From positions 48,998,513 through 49,062,512 of the forward strand of contig CM055870.1 of NCBI GenBank assembly GCA_029582165.1: DNA of 64,000 nucleotides, written 5' to 3'. The notes below the pieces were generated by a model, which made no database searches, was not told the DNA's origin, and saw only the letters and a list, made by a program, of their open reading frames with translations. Shown here piece by piece: positions 9,896-22,214 of this stretch. Every line of letters starts with the position of its first letter. Position 1 is the first letter of the stretch. This DNA is from Portulaca oleracea (taxonomy: Eukaryota; Streptophyta; Magnoliopsida; Caryophyllales; Portulacaceae). The position numbers and the translations under genes are program-made.

Positions 9896-11465
9896 TGTTC
9901 GGTTGTAATTTTTGTGGTTTTAAGTAAGGATTGCCGATCTCAGGGATGGGTGTTAGGCTTGATTGAGGTAATCGGTTCGTGTTTTGGGGTTTTTCTCACA
10001 ATTGCGGAAAACGATAAATTATGTAAAGAAAGCATTTAAATCTAACCTAGACATGATAATAAATAAGAAAGCAATTAAAGGAAAGCAATAAAGAAAGCAC
10101 TTAAAAATGAAAGCAATTAAAAGGCATGAATGAAGACAATGAATAAACAACGGAATTGGGAACAGAAATTATACCTCCGATGACTAATCTTCTCTTGAAA
10201 CTTGGATTTTCCCCCGAATAAACAAGAAAATCGTGGATTGGATTACCAAGGATTCCCAAATTCTCACTAGAAGTAGAATTGGTAACCCATGACCCTCCTC
10301 CTCACTAAAAGTTGGATTGGATTTTTGTGGCTAATACTAACAAAGACTAATCTGACTTAAAACAAACCCTAACCAGAAAACTAATAAAGACACTCAATCT
10401 GAACCCTTAGCAAACCCTAAGGAAAACCTAATAACACTTAATAAACTAACAGGGATCCTAAAAACCCTAACATCTAACCCTAATATCTAAACTAACTTAA
10501 AGACCAAGTCTAACCCTAAACTAATCCTATATTCGACTGAAACAAAATAAGAGGAACGACAACAAAAGAAACCTACTGACTATCTGTGTTACTGACCGAA
10601 AAGCAAAATAAAAGAAAGAAGAAGCAGAGAGACGCAACACAACAGAGAAAGAAGAAGAACATCACCTACCTCCCTACTATCCATCGATCGAACAGAGGAA
10701 GAAAAGGGAAGGGAACAACCGAAAAAGAGAAAAAGAAAGAATCAGAGACAAGCAGAGACGGAGAAAGAGAAATTAAAGGAGAACAAATCCCCAACTCCTA
10801 CTGTCCATTGACCAAACAGAGGAAGAAGGAAAATAGAGGCAGAAATCAGAGGAGAAGACGAGCAAGATAGAAACAGAACACCGAGAAAAACATACCCAAT
10901 CGCACAAAATCAACCAAAGAAACTCAGATTCAAATACCAGAACTCAAACTCATAATCATCAAACATCAACCCAAAACATTTAAACAAAATCGAATACAAT
11001 TCAATCCCAGGAAATTACACTAATAACTCGAAAACGTTCAAGAACAAACCCAAAATCGATTGAAAAGGAAAGCAGAAATAAAGATTCAAAATAGCATTCA
11101 AAGCATTAAAACATGAATAAACCTAAAATCTAACCTAACCCTAAATGGAGGCTCTTGGGGCGTCACTACCAGAATCTACCATTGATGCCTTCGAATGGCT
11201 ATCTTCTTCCCCTTTTATAGTCGAACCCCAGCTTCTTCTTCAATTCTTAGCCGTCGATCTTCTTCAATCTTCGACGGTGTAGATTTGTTTGGTGGTTTTG
11301 GAATGCGTGGATGGTGCTTCGTACTTCTTCAGTTATCAACTGAATCTGCAAAAGGAGAAAGAGAGTGAGTGACTGAGAAATTCGCGAGAAAATGAGAAAG
11401 GAAAGAGAAGAAGAATAGAAATGAGATGAAGAGAGATGGAGATGAGATGAGAGAAGGAGATGGTT
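9896..11465 (-). mobile_element. Reverse solo LTR inside element A gag
   Basis: It begins TGTTCGGTTGTAATTTTTGT, the reverse complement of the LTR 3' end of the A/D/E family. For some 400 bp it matches the reversed LTRs of element D (TCCCCCGAA, GATTACCAAGGATTCCC, ATGACCCTCCTCC). The gag reading resumes near 11,470 (GAACAACTGGATAGAGTGAG). The inner end and target duplication could not be fixed, so the right boundary is approximate. ORFs inside, such as the Lys-rich one at 10,586-10,870, are low-complexity. Confidence 0.65.
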
Positions 11466-11469
11466 AGTT

Positions 11470-12060
11470 ATGGAACAACTGGATAGAGTGAGTGCTCAGG
11501 TTAATACTTGGGACCATCCTGTTGTTCCTAATCCCAATCTCATGTGTCATGTGCATTGTGTCAAGGTGTTGATCATATTTATTCTACATGTCCTCTCTAT
11601 ATTTAACAACTGGCTGTTAGTACTGAGAATGTGAATGTTATATATCATAACTACAGACCTGACCAGTGCCAACCTTACCAACACCAGGGGATTCGCAAGA
11701 ACCCCTTACTCTTTTATGGCCCTAACCAGAATGTGTTGAGACCACCACTTAACCAAGGAGGAGGTTTCCAAGGAAACCATCCTTCTCAGCTTTGACCACC
11801 ACCCCAGGGAGCCTATCAAGCTCCTAGAGGGCCACCTTTCCAACCCCAGATTGCCCAAACTTGACCTCCACCAGGGTACACCAATGAGGATAGGCATGAG
11901 AGAGAGATTAGGGAGTTGAAAAATGGCTTGAGAGAGGTTAAAGACACCATGAAGAGTGATATTGAGAAAGTGTTAAAACAAATGAATGAACTTTCTTATC
12001 AAATGATGTTAGCCAATAGGGATAGAGGATCTTTTCCTGCATAGCCTGAGGCGAACCCTT
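11470..12060 (+). pseudogene. Element A gag, 3' part with zinc knuckle
   Basis: Homology to Athila gag resumes with EQLDRVSAQVNTWDHP. At 11,550-11,591 one frame reads CALCQGVDHIYSTC, an intact CX2CX4HX4C knuckle that binds RNA in Gag proteins. A Pro/Gln-rich stretch and a coiled-coil-like segment (REIRELKNGLREVKDTMK) follow. Frameshifts and stops prevent translation as one product. Confidence 0.65.
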
Positions 12061-12111
12061 AATGGGCAAGCTTCAGGCTCGTCATCTTGTGACCTTAGTC
12101 AGATTAGAGGT

Positions 12112-13006
12112 TTGAATGCTGTTATTACTCTTCGTTCTAGGAAAGAGGTAGACAATAGAGTGCAAATCAAAGCTTCTTATGTGTGGAGTAAAAAGAATGT
12201 GATTGATGAACCTGTTGATGAGCTTGATTCTGTTGAAGATGAGACAGAGGAAGCGAGGCCAACTACCATAGTTGAGCCTCCTAACACCAAAACCTTGTAT
12301 AAAGCTAACCCTTTGACTATTCCACCACCTCAAGGGGCTTACGAGCCTCCTCCACCTTATCTTCAGAGGTTAAGGGGGAATAAGGACCAAAAGTTTTTGG
12401 ACAAAATTAGGGAGACTTTTTCTCAAGTTAAGGTAAACATTCCTCTTTTAGATGCCATCCAACAGTTTCCTCCATATGCCCGTTTCCTTAAGGAGCTTTG
12501 TACCACCAAGAGGGCTACTCAAGTGCCCAAGAAGGCTTTCTTAGCCTCAAATGTGAGTTCCATTTTGTCAAACCAAGTGCCCATTAAGTACAAAGACCCT
12601 GGATGCCCCATTATCTCTATTATCGTAGGTGATAGTAGAACGGGCATTGCTTGACCCAGGTGCTAGTGTGAATTTATTGCCTTTGCATATGTATGAAATG
12701 CTTGGATTAGGTAAACTAAAGCCTACTAGAATGGTGTTGCAATTGGCTGACATGTCTACTAGAGTACCTAAGAGGGTAGTGGAGGACGTCTTGATTAAGG
12801 TTGGAGAGTTTGTGTTTCCTGTTGATTTTGTAGAACTAGAAACTGCTAGAGTTCAGAGTACTAGAGATGAGATCCCCGTTATTCTAGGCCGCCCTTTCCT
12901 TGCTACTTCTAATTCCTGGATTAACTGTAAAGATGGTGTAATGAAATTGACCTTTGGGAATTTGACTATGGAGTTGAACATTTTGTTCTGCAACAGTCAC
13001 CCTTAG
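12112..13006 (+). pseudogene. Athila-like gag C-terminus and aspartic protease
   Basis: Two overlapping frames, 12,112-12,654 and 12,629-13,006, together give the conserved Athila gag-protease region. The first has VITLRSRKEV, a Pro-rich linker (PPPQGAYEPPPPYLQRL) and YKDPGCPIISIIVG. The second has the protease: LLDPGASVNLLPLHMYEMLG with the D-x-G-A active site, then DVLIKVGEFVFPVDFV and VILGRPFLAT. One frameshift near 12,640 separates them. In complete Athila elements RT would come next; here it is absent. Confidence 0.8.
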
Positions 13007-13215
13007 GTTTTGATGAGCATGACCAGAGTACCCTTAATTGGGTAAGTGATTTTGTTGATGATAGTGAGAACCCTGACTTGCTTGATGTGTCTTTTGCTGA
13101 TGAGTTGACTGCATTAGGAATTCATCCTGATTATGTGAATTCTCTGTGTGATTCTGAAGTGTGTGATGATGTTGTGCTCAATTAGAATACTCTTAATGAA
13201 TCTTTAGTCACACCT

Positions 13216-14076
13216 TTGTCCATACCACCATATGAGGAGAGGATTGAATGTTTTGATGTTAATTCTGATACATCTTTCGTAGACAAGGAGTCTAGTGCTA
13301 GTTCATTGGCCCATCTTGTTGATCTACACGTTCAATCTCCATGTGTGGATCAATATGAGGATTCATCTATAGTTACTCCTTCTTCTTCTCTTCTAACTCA
13401 GGATCTTCATTTCCATGATACATCTGTATGTGAGTACGAGTCTTTCACGATGGGTTACTCATTCTCCACTTTCACTTTCGACGATGTTTTGAATGATGTA
13501 CTTTTGTCTTCTGATACTTATAGTTCTTCTGATGAATCCGAAGTTGATGAAGATGAAGATGTACCTTCTTGTAATGTTGGGAGTATTGTAATGTGGTATA
13601 ACCCTACTTTTTCCTTATCACCCACTGATGATTATGATGAATTGAATGGAAGTTGTGAATTGGAGTCTGTATTTGATGAAAATTGCGTTGCGTGAAGTGT
13701 AAGTATACTACGTTGTGTTCTAATGAAATTGAAATTGTTTCTCCACCTCCCCCTTATGTGATTTGTTTTCCTACACTCATTTCTCATGAACCTGAGTTTA
13801 TGAAGTCCTTAGGTCTTTTAGGAGGGTATAATTTCCTCACTGATCCCTATAGCAACTACCTAGAGGATTTGCCTAGAAAAACAATTTTGTGCATTCATTT
13901 CATTATTTGACTGACTATTCCAAGGCAATTGATAAATTATTGAGAGCACTAACTTTTGCTAATGAAATTTTGAGATTGTGCTCTTATGTCCACCATTCTA
14001 AGATGCATTCAAGGATGCATGACTTGTTACTACGGGCATTGAATGGTTCTGAGATGGTGTCCGACATCTTGAGGTG
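13216..14076 (+). pseudogene. Acidic ORF shared with elements D and E
   Basis: The frame 13,216-13,695 (159 residues) is Ser/Asp/Glu-rich (SSSDESEVDEDEDVPSCNVG, VFDENC). It aligns with the C-terminal half of the 433-residue ORF of element D. After frameshifts it continues through 13,683-13,910 and 13,889-14,077, ending with LLRALTFANEILRLCSYVHH and MHDLLLRALNGSEMV. That tail is conserved in all three elements. The function is unknown; no catalytic motif is visible. Confidence 0.6.
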
Positions 14077-14079
14077 AGA

Positions 14080-15739
14080 TGGAGCAGTTGATGCTCCATA
14101 GATGGTTTTATTATTATGAGATTTCATTGTTTGGGTATACTCAGTACCCAACCAGGTAATATCCTTCCTTATCTTTCTTTTCTTCTTTTGTTTTCTTTTT
14201 GTGTGTTTCTTTTCTTTTCTTTTCTTTTGGGGTGCTTGCTTACCTCTATTTTTGTTTCCAATGAGGACATTGTTAGCCTTTTTGTGTTGGAGTGGGGGTG
14301 GCATGCATGCCTGCTTGTGTTTTTCTTTTCTTTTGTGAGTTTCTCTTTTGTCTGATCTTTGTTTTCTTTTGTGTGTGGTGTCACCTTATTTCACAATGAG
14401 GACATTGTAGAGTTTTTGTGTGGGAGTGGTGTGTCACATGTGCCTTATTAGTTTTTGGAAGAGAAACAACTTTAGTTATCATTGAAATTAGGCGAAATTT
14501 TAAAATTTTTATCGCCCAAAGGTAATTTGTATAAATGGTTGTGTCGTTGATTGCTAGAATAGTGCAATTGCTTAGTTAGGAATTGTTAATGAATGCTTGA
14601 TAAACTTCAAACTTGATTGTTACTTTTCCTAAACATAATAACCTCACCTGTATTTGCAACCATGTGGTCTCCTTAGAAATTCACTTCTAGGCTAGTTGAT
14701 GTGATGGTTTTGGTTTAGGAGGAAAGTTTTAGCTTCTTGAATATCCATGCTCTAAGTAAGAAAAGCTGAAAAACAATGGAAAAACACAAAAAATTAGTAC
14801 ACCTACACGGGTTGGTATGAGTGGTACGGCGCTCTTACTCCTTATGAACTTCATATGCGTATGAAGTAGCCTGTCTTGGGAGGGTAAACCCCATTTATGG
14901 GCCGTTTAATTCCCGAAAATACTAACGCAAAATAGTGATCTAAGAAAATTTGAAAATGTTGGTTCACCTACATAGATCGGTATGAGTGGTGCGACATTCA
15001 TATATCCCTTAAGCACCTTGTATGTGTATGGAAAGGATCTATGTAGGAAGAGTAGACCCCTTTCAGGGTCGTTCAATTCTCGAAAAACCAACACTGAAAA
15101 GATTGATGGTAATAAATGTGGAACCTTTATCTATGTAACCTGCGACCCTCATCAAGCCAAGGGCGACACAAAATAGAGAGGGGAACCACCAATAATTCGT
15201 TAAATATCGAGCATGGGTGTTTGAGTAGTTATCTCTAACCGACTGAACCTTGACTTGAACAAAAACAAGCCAGAAACACTGCACTTGAGCACGAGGAACC
15301 CATCAAGCTTATGCATGTGTGAGGTGAAAAATGTAAAGTCTAGTAACACTCTTGCTAATTGCCTTGATAGTGTTTGCTAACTGTTCTAAGACGAACAATT
15401 ACGCTGTTTGAGTAGTTAGTTTCACGACCGTGTGTATGGACTTCCTTTGTACTAACCTTTATCTTGATTTCGCCTCTTTATCTCACAAAGTGTTTCTCCT
15501 ACTTTCTTTAGTTTTGAGTTTCCTTCCTTTTCTTTTCTTTTCTTTCATTTCTTTTTCTTTTCTTTTCCTTTGCTTTTGTCGGTATAGCGTCTATATACCC
15601 TCACGAGACCTTCCTCGTCGACTTGGGTTGCCAAGGGGTTTAAAGGGCTTGATGCATGTGCTAAATGTATCCGCAATTCCTGCGAAAGTGAGTTAGGATA
15701 GTTAGTTTCTTTTTCTTATTTGTTTTAGTGTGGGAGTGT
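14080..15739 (+). repeat. Element A 3' non-coding region with conserved blocks
   Basis: There is no gene here. A pyrimidine tract (TTTTCTTTTC type) covers 14,160-14,230. A block including GGTATGAGTGGT...GGAGGGTAAACCCC...CCGTTTAATTCCCG occurs twice (about 14,810-14,925 and 14,975-15,090). A block starting CCTCACGAGACCTTCCTCGT (15,600-15,695) follows. Both blocks occur in reverse in element D (58,205-58,300 and 58,765-58,910). The purine-rich TGTGGGAGTG at 15,729-15,738 is the likely polypurine tract. Confidence 0.6.
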
Positions 15740-18349
15740 TGTTCAGTCTCGTTTCGAGCCGAGTTAATATCATTTATAAGGTGTTTTGCTTGTTTTAATC
15801 CCTTGATTATGTTTTAGTTATGATGATTTTGTGTTTTTGTAGTATAATCAAGAGTTACAAGGAAAAGAAGGACAAAAAGCAAGAAATAGCCCAAAACCCA
15901 GGTGGTCACGGTCGCTACCCCCATAGGTAGCGCCTACGACCTTGACTGTAGCAAGGAATGGCTGTCAGGATCGTCTCACCCGTGACGCCTCATCGTAATG
16001 CCCGTTACCCCATTCGGCATATCAACAAATATTTTTTGTCAGTTTCGTCACACTCGTGACGACCTGTCGTAATGCCCGTGACGAAACTGACGACGCGGAA
16101 ATTAAAAGTGGCGGCTGCTGTAGGGTTTTAGGGGGTTGTTTTCCTTTCCTAATTGTCCTATAAAAACACTATTATACTTCATTAGACTTAGTTTTAGAAT
16201 TAGTCTCATATCTTAGAATTAGCCTTAGTTTTTATCATTAAGCTTTAGTTTTATTATTAAGTTTTCTCTAGTTTTCTTTCATCATCAAGTTGTAATAAAC
16301 TCTTTTCAATCAATTCAAAGAAGAAATTTCCCAAAGTTTTTGTTCTCTCTAGTTTTTATTATTGTCTTGTTATTCGGATTTCATTAGTATTAGTCCACAA
16401 AACTTCCAATCTTTTTAGTAAAGAGGAGGATTAAAGGTTCACAAATTCTCCTTCCAAGTGAGGATTTGGGGATTCTTAGTGTTCTGAATCATCTTTCTTG
16501 TTTGTTCGGGGGAAAGTTCAAGATGAAGTTCAAGATGAAGGATTCAAAATTCCGGAATAGAGTGAAGTTTGATGCGTTCGAGGTATAATTTCTTTTTCTA
16601 TTCTATCAAGTTTTTCATTTATTGCTTTTATCGCATTCTTAGTTGTAGTTTTCTCTCTTGTTGAATTATGGTTAGTTCATTGTTCGGTCTCATTTTGAGT
16701 TGAATTCTTATCATTTATAGGGTATTTTTGCTTGTTCTAGCCCCTTAATTATATATTAGATATGATGATTTCATGTTTTGTAGGAAAATAATGAGTTAGA
16801 AGGTAATTGGGCTTAATTGAGGCTTTTTAGGGAATCCCGAGTGATTTCCCGAGCCGACCCAAAGACCTGAATTGGAACCAAACCGGGTACTCTTTCTCCA
16901 TCACATCAGTCAGGTCAGCCGGGCGTCGCACTCCAGTCTATGAGGGTCGCGCCTGTGACTTTGTTCTGTGGCATCAAGACATCGGCCAAGGAAGGGGGCC
17001 AGACAGTCGTCGCACCCGCGACGAATACTGTCACACCCGCGAGCTACCAAGGAATGAAGCAAAGGGAGGAGCGGCGATGTGTCGCACCGAGACAAGAGCA
17101 TTCACGCCGCGAAAAAGCGGTCGCACCATGAAGAAGCAGTCGCACTGCGAAATTCTTGAGCAGCGGCGGTGCCTACGGACAGAGTGGTGTCGCGCCTGTG
17201 AGTGCTTGTAACCCACTCGTGACAGTAAGTGGTCGCGCCCGCGACCAATTGGCTCGTACCCGCGAAGAATCTGAACGAGGAATGACAAACATTGGGTAGA
17301 GAAGGGTCGCGCTCGCGATCCTATGCGTCGCACTCGCGACGACAGTTGGGATCCGGAAATAAAGTTGTAGTGGCTGCTAGGGTTTTGGAGCTTTTATTAT
17401 TTTCTTTTCCCTTCTTTTTTCTTTCATTATATAAACACTATTATACTATCATTAGAGTCGCATCTTTTCTTAGTTTTACTTAGTTTTATTTTCTAGTTTT
17501 ACTTAGGTTTTAGAATTCGTCTCCTAGGTTTAAATTTAGATGAAGTTTTCTTAATGTTTTCTTTAGTTTTCGATTGTAATTCAATTCTTCCAAGATCAAT
17601 GCAATTCTTTTCTTCAAGTTCTTGTTTCCTTTCGGTTCTTGTCTTTCAATTTCATTAATAGTAGTTCCACAAAAATTTGATTTTTATTGAAGAGGAGGAT
17701 TAAGGTTCCTTGAATTCTCCCTACAGGTGAGGATTCGAGCAGTCTTAGTAATCCAAATTACGCTTTTTCTTGTTTGTTCGGGAGAAGATTCGTGATTAAA
17801 GATTCAAGATTTAAAGATTCAAGATTTCAAGATTCAAGATTAGAACAATGCATCCTAGGTATAATTTCTTTTCCTTAATTTCAGTAATTAATTCAGTTTT
17901 TACATTCATCATTCTTGATTGCTTTTAATTGCTTTCTTAGGTAGAAATTTAAATTCTTGTTAGATTAGGTTTAATTCATCTTTGAGTTTATGTTTTCCTT
18001 AGTTTTTATTGCTTTCGAATTCCCGATTAGTTTAATTTAATTCTTATTTACTGCTTCTTGCAAATTGAAACCTTTACCAGACCAATTCCCTGAAAACCTA
18101 ACACACCATCCCTGTGGATTTGACAACCCTACTTTTTACCCCAATTCCTACAACCGAACATTCATCTTTAGATTCATGCCTTCTTTGATTATTGCTATTC
18201 GAAATTCATGCTTAGTTTAGTTTTAATTCAGTATTTATTGCTTTCTTGATTGAAATCCTTACCAGACCAATTCCCTAAAAACCTAACACACCATCCCTGA
18301 GGATTCGACTACCCCTACTTCTTAAACCCCAAGTATCTACGACTGAACA
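15740..18349 (+). repeat. Element A 3' LTR, interrupted
   Basis: It starts TGTTCAGTCTCGTTTCGAGC and ends ACTGAACA. After removal of the solo LTR at 16,681-18,160 and its duplicated TTCAT it is about 1.12 kb, matching the 5' LTR. The copies differ at many positions (for example ATAGGTAGTGCC versus ATAGGTAGCGCC), consistent with an old insertion. Confidence 0.8.
16681..18160 (+). mobile_element. Element C: solo LTR (TSD TTCAT)
   Basis: This 1,480-bp solo LTR runs from TGTTCGGTCT to CAACCGAACA, with the 5-bp duplication TTCAT at 16,676-16,680 and 18,161-18,165. It was left by LTR-LTR recombination of an A/D/E-family element. U3 (about 16,925-17,345) carries the densest set of GC-rich inverted repeats seen here, including GGTCGCGCCCGCGACC at 17,231-17,246. 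A TATA box (TATATAAAC) lies near 17,428. Confidence 0.88.
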
Positions 18350-18948
18350 ATAATCTTTTAAAACCAAAAAGTTTTAAGTACCAACATACCTTTTGAGGTA
18401 CTAAATATTGGTTTTGTTAGGATACTTAGGGCGTTGTTAGCAGCCAAGTATTTATCAGAGATTCTCAAATCTCCACAATCTCTTTAGAGTTACATCCTAA
18501 GAACTCAACACTCACAGATGAGTCTAACACAACTCGCTCAGGGTCACAGAGGTTACAGGTCAATCTCGTGTGGTATAAAATGAAACACTCTCAATTGCGA
18601 TACACATAAAGCCTAAACCCAAGCCTCTATTTATAACCAAAACTACAAATACTAGGGCTAATAATAATATTAACCTTCAAAAAACCATGTGTTCCCTAAT
18701 AATTTGATATTATATTCCAAAGTAATATTATATTCCTATTGTGATCAATCAACCTCCATGTGATTGCCTCATCACAATTTGGTAACAATATAATATTTTT
18801 CACTTCATATAATATCTTTCCTTAATGGACACGATCTTGGAAGAATCTTCAATATTATAAAAAACTTACTCACCAAGCACAACTTTGGCTTTCCGAAATT
18901 CATCCTACCAAATTAACAATTCCGGCTCCACATATTTAACGCAACAGG
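18350..18948 (-). repeat. Possible reverse LTR fragment
   Basis: On the minus strand the right edge begins TGTTGCGTTAAATATGTGGA, a plausible LTR start. The block contains typical untranslated, AT-rich LTR-like sequence. It abuts a Ty1/copia integrase remnant. No matching second copy is in the window, so this is an inference from position and the TG start. Confidence 0.35.
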
Positions 18949-19724
18949 TTTATGTAGTCTGATGAGGAACACCAACAAAGTCGGGAACCATTATGTTTTT
19001 ATAATTGTAGATGACTACTCTCGCTTTACCTAAACTCTATTCCTCACATTTGCACCATTTAAAGAATTTGTGCATTGGTTGAAGAAAACTTAAAAGAGAT
19101 TTGACGATTCACTGGCAACCCTTCAATTTGATCGTGGTAAGGAATTTGAGAATACTAACTTCCTAAATTATTGCAATGAGCATGAAATTGAGCATAATTT
19201 CTTTCCTCCAAGAACCCTTGAATAGAATGGTGTAGTTGAATAGAAGAATAGGTGCATGGAAGATATGATTCAAAAACAACTTGGTAACTAGTGGTCTACC
19301 CATGAACTTTGGGGCAGAGATATTAAAAATAATGCATGCTTCATCATAATATGATGCATGATCAAACCGCCGTTAAATATGAATTTCTATGAATTCTTCA
19401 AGAGAAGAAAACCTAATATCATGCATTTGAGAGTGTTTAGATGCAAATGCTTTGTGTATACTTATGGGAAGGATTCCTTTGGAAAATCTTATCCCAAGAG
19501 TGATCGAGTTGTGTTTCTCGGATACTCCTCTCATAGTAAGCCACAAAAAGTGATCAACTAGAGAACCATATATGTTGAGGAAAGTATCCATGTTGTATTT
19601 GATGAGACTATGATTTGACTGAGAAGGACTTAGAGGGAGCAATTTGGGAGCTTGGACTAACATGGAAAGACTCCCGGCCTCATCAATCCATATGTGACTT
19701 AGAGGAAACAACTTGGGGAATGGG
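18949..19724 (+). pseudogene. Ty1/copia integrase remnant
   Basis: Across stops, one frame reads the copia integrase core: KVGNHYVFIIVDDYSRF, FDRGKEFEN, then EIEHNFFPPRT and NGVVE. A second open stretch (19,358-19,561) reads LRVFRCKCFVYTYGKDSFGK and RVVFLGYSSHSK, the typical post-integrase motif. Multiple in-frame stops show it is dead. Element B inserted at its right edge. Confidence 0.75.
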
Positions 19725-20931
19725 TGATGTATGTGTAGACCAAAGGAAATCAGAGTGCATTGGCCTAGACTACACCAAGGACCTTTACTGTCCTGTTTTG
19801 CTTAACTTAAGCTCTTCCTAGGGATGGAATAGCATCAAGGAACGAAAAACAAATAAAGGAAAGATAGGAAACCTGTGTCTCTTCGTCTGAGACCACACGC
19901 GTGAAGCACAAGGGCAAACTCACCATACCACTTGGATCTGTGACACCACGGATAGCATAAACCGAGCTCTACTTAACACCTTCTAAGCTTGCCAAAGCTT
20001 AGTTACAGACAAGTAGAAACAATGGAGAGTTTTAGAGGCACTCACAAACCTACAGGAGCAAGCTCGACTGGTTTCTTCTTCATTCACTCAAAAGTTGATT
20101 TGCAAAAAATACAATCAGAGCTGCTTATATTGCTACTTTCAGCAAGTAGCTGGCTTACCGACTGATTAAGGCTTTCCTAAGCATTAGGAAACCTCTAATC
20201 TACTGCTAAGCTAACGTAAGATACATAAACAAGCTATCTAATACATAATTACATCAGATTAAGCAAAGAAAACAGCAAAAGAAAATAAGAATGTTGCTGC
20301 TGGAGCTGGAAATGCTAGCAGCTGCTTATCGAGCCTTAGTCATGCTTCCACTAGGCTGCTGAGGTTGCTGGTAATATTAGCACCTAAAGGACATTCAATC
20401 ACTGGAAGAGAAATGGACCAAATGACCTCCATGCTGCTGAAAATGCTAACACTGCCTGCTGCCTGTATTCATGAACCAACTTGCTGTAGAAAATGCCCAA
20501 GGACCTCAGTCACCTGCACTCCTCGAACAGTAGTAGTAAATGACCTTAGGAACACAGGACAACCATCAAATGCCATTGCCTTATAGTCTGCAGCTTGTAA
20601 TAGACCTTGAATGAGACATGAACCCTGATTTCACAGGTTGGGGTTCTGCCAAGGTCCAATTGCACCAACTGAACTTATGTTCTAAGGCCAAGGCTGCCTC
20701 CTTCACAAGATCCTGGGGTGATCACCTTACTGCCTTTAAATGCTTCAAAATTACCGAAGGACCTGTTGGTCCAAAATACTTCATGCTTGCTGCAGGAAGG
20801 ACTTGATCCCTCCTGAATTCCCAGCTAAGTCCCATTGATTGAAAGACCTGTTAAGGACCTCAGGATGGAGAGTCCTCTCTTCTATCCTTGCTGTCTCGGC
20901 TAACATTGCTGTTGTAGATGGATCTCCATCA
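19725..20931 (-). repeat. Element B 3' LTR
   Basis: This is the left copy in plus coordinates. On the minus strand it starts TGATGGAGATCC and ends ACACATACATCA. Its first 150 bases encode the integrase C-terminus. It aligns with 25,355-26,591 throughout, apart from small indels around 19,880-19,960 and 20,290-20,360. Confidence 0.9.
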
Positions 20932-22214
20932 TCCTCCTCTGGTTCAGAAAAGTTTGACCTCAAACTTGGTAATCCTTCCTCTGCTGGATAATAAGGTCTA
21001 AGATCAGCAATGTTGAAAGTTGCACTTCCACCAAAGTCTTCAGATAAAGCCAACTTATAAGCATTCTCGTTGACTTCTTCAAGCACCTCGAAGGGACCAT
21101 CAGCCCTAGAAACAAGCTTCCCTTTCCTCCTGCTAGGAAACCTGTCTTTCCTGAGGTGTACCCATACCAAGTCACCTGGAGTAAATACAACTCTTCTTCT
21201 CTTTTGATTTGCAGCAGCAGCTACCTTCTCATTGTGCTTCTCAATTTGCTGTTGTATTTGTTGATGGAACTCTTTAATTTGTTTGGCCCTTAAATCGGCT
21301 TCATAGCTAAATTTGATTGAAGTAGCTTGAGGTACCAAATCCAAAGGGGTGATTGGATTCAGACCATAAACCACTTGAAAAGGTGAGCAACCCGTAGCTT
21401 TGTTGGGGGCCCTATTGAAAGCAAACTCTGCCTGAGGTAGCATAGTATCCCAACTGCCTTTGTTTCTTGCTACAAGGCTTCTCAAGAGTGCACCTAAGGT
21501 TCTGTTAGTGACCTCAGTTTGACCATCTGTCTGGGGATGACAGGTAGTACTAAACTTGAGTTGAGTTCCCATCTTCTTCCATAATGTAACCCAGAAATGG
21601 CTAAGAAACTTAGTATCCCTGTCTGAAACCATAGACCTAGGAATACCATGTAGTTTGACTATCTCTTGAAAATATAAATCAGCAACTTTAACAGCATCAT
21701 AGGTAGTATTACAAGCAACAAAATGAGCCATTTTTGAGAATCTACAAACAACAACCATAATGGAGTCTTTACCTCGCTGAGTTCTTGGAAGTCCCACAAT
21801 GAAATCAAGACTAACATCTTCCCAGGGACCTTTAGGAACTGGCAGGGGGGTATAAAGTCCTTGAGGTAGACTTTGACTTTTGGATAATTGGCATATGCTG
21901 CATCTCTTGACCAAATGCTCTACATCTCTTCCCATCTTTGGCCAGAAATAATGTTCTTTGAGCATAAGCAATGTCTTCTCTATGCCAAAGTGTCCTGCTA
22001 ATCCTCCTCCATGCACTTCTGAGATTAATAATTCCCTTAAACTGCTTCTAGGAATACATAATCTGCTGCCTTTAAATAAAAATCCCTGATCTATATGGTA
22101 TAGACCCTGAGGATGCTGTTGACAAGCCTGAAACTTGTCCTTGAAATCATCATCTGTAGCATAAAGGACCTTCAGCTGCTCAAATCCTACGATTTTGGAA
22201 TCCAAGATGTGCAA
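20781..22214 (-). pseudogene. CRM-type integrase
   Basis: The 477-residue frame carries an HHCC zinc finger (H68, H75, C105, C108) and the D,D(35)E catalytic triad at about D137, D198 and E234. The GPY-type module GKLVSRADGPFEV and the CRM-like tail FNIADLRPYYPAEE follow. It should be fused to the RT frame upstream; a frameshift at an A9 run near 22,211-22,219 splits it off. The first residues of this frame therefore belong to the RNase H-integrase linker. The stop lies inside the 3' LTR. Confidence 0.88.

Larger units (their letters stand above)
7905..18349 (+). mobile_element. Element A: decayed Athila-like LTR retrotransposon
   Basis: The paired LTRs are 7905-8894 (5' end missing) and 15,740-18,349 (split by a solo LTR). 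A tRNA-Asp-like primer site, gag, zinc knuckle and aspartic protease follow the 5' LTR. There is no reverse transcriptase or integrase. After the protease comes a long acidic ORF shared with elements D and E, then a long 3' non-coding region. Because the 5' LTR has lost about its first 132 bp, no target duplication can be checked. Many stops and frameshifts mark it as old. Confidence 0.8.

Noticed and set aside
10586..10870. Lys/Arg/Glu-rich ORF of 94 codons
   Set aside because: Falls inside a reverse solo LTR in an A/G-rich stretch; composition alone explains it.
19373..19711. Minus-strand ORF of 112 codons
   Set aside because: Shadow of the copia integrase remnant read on the plus strand.
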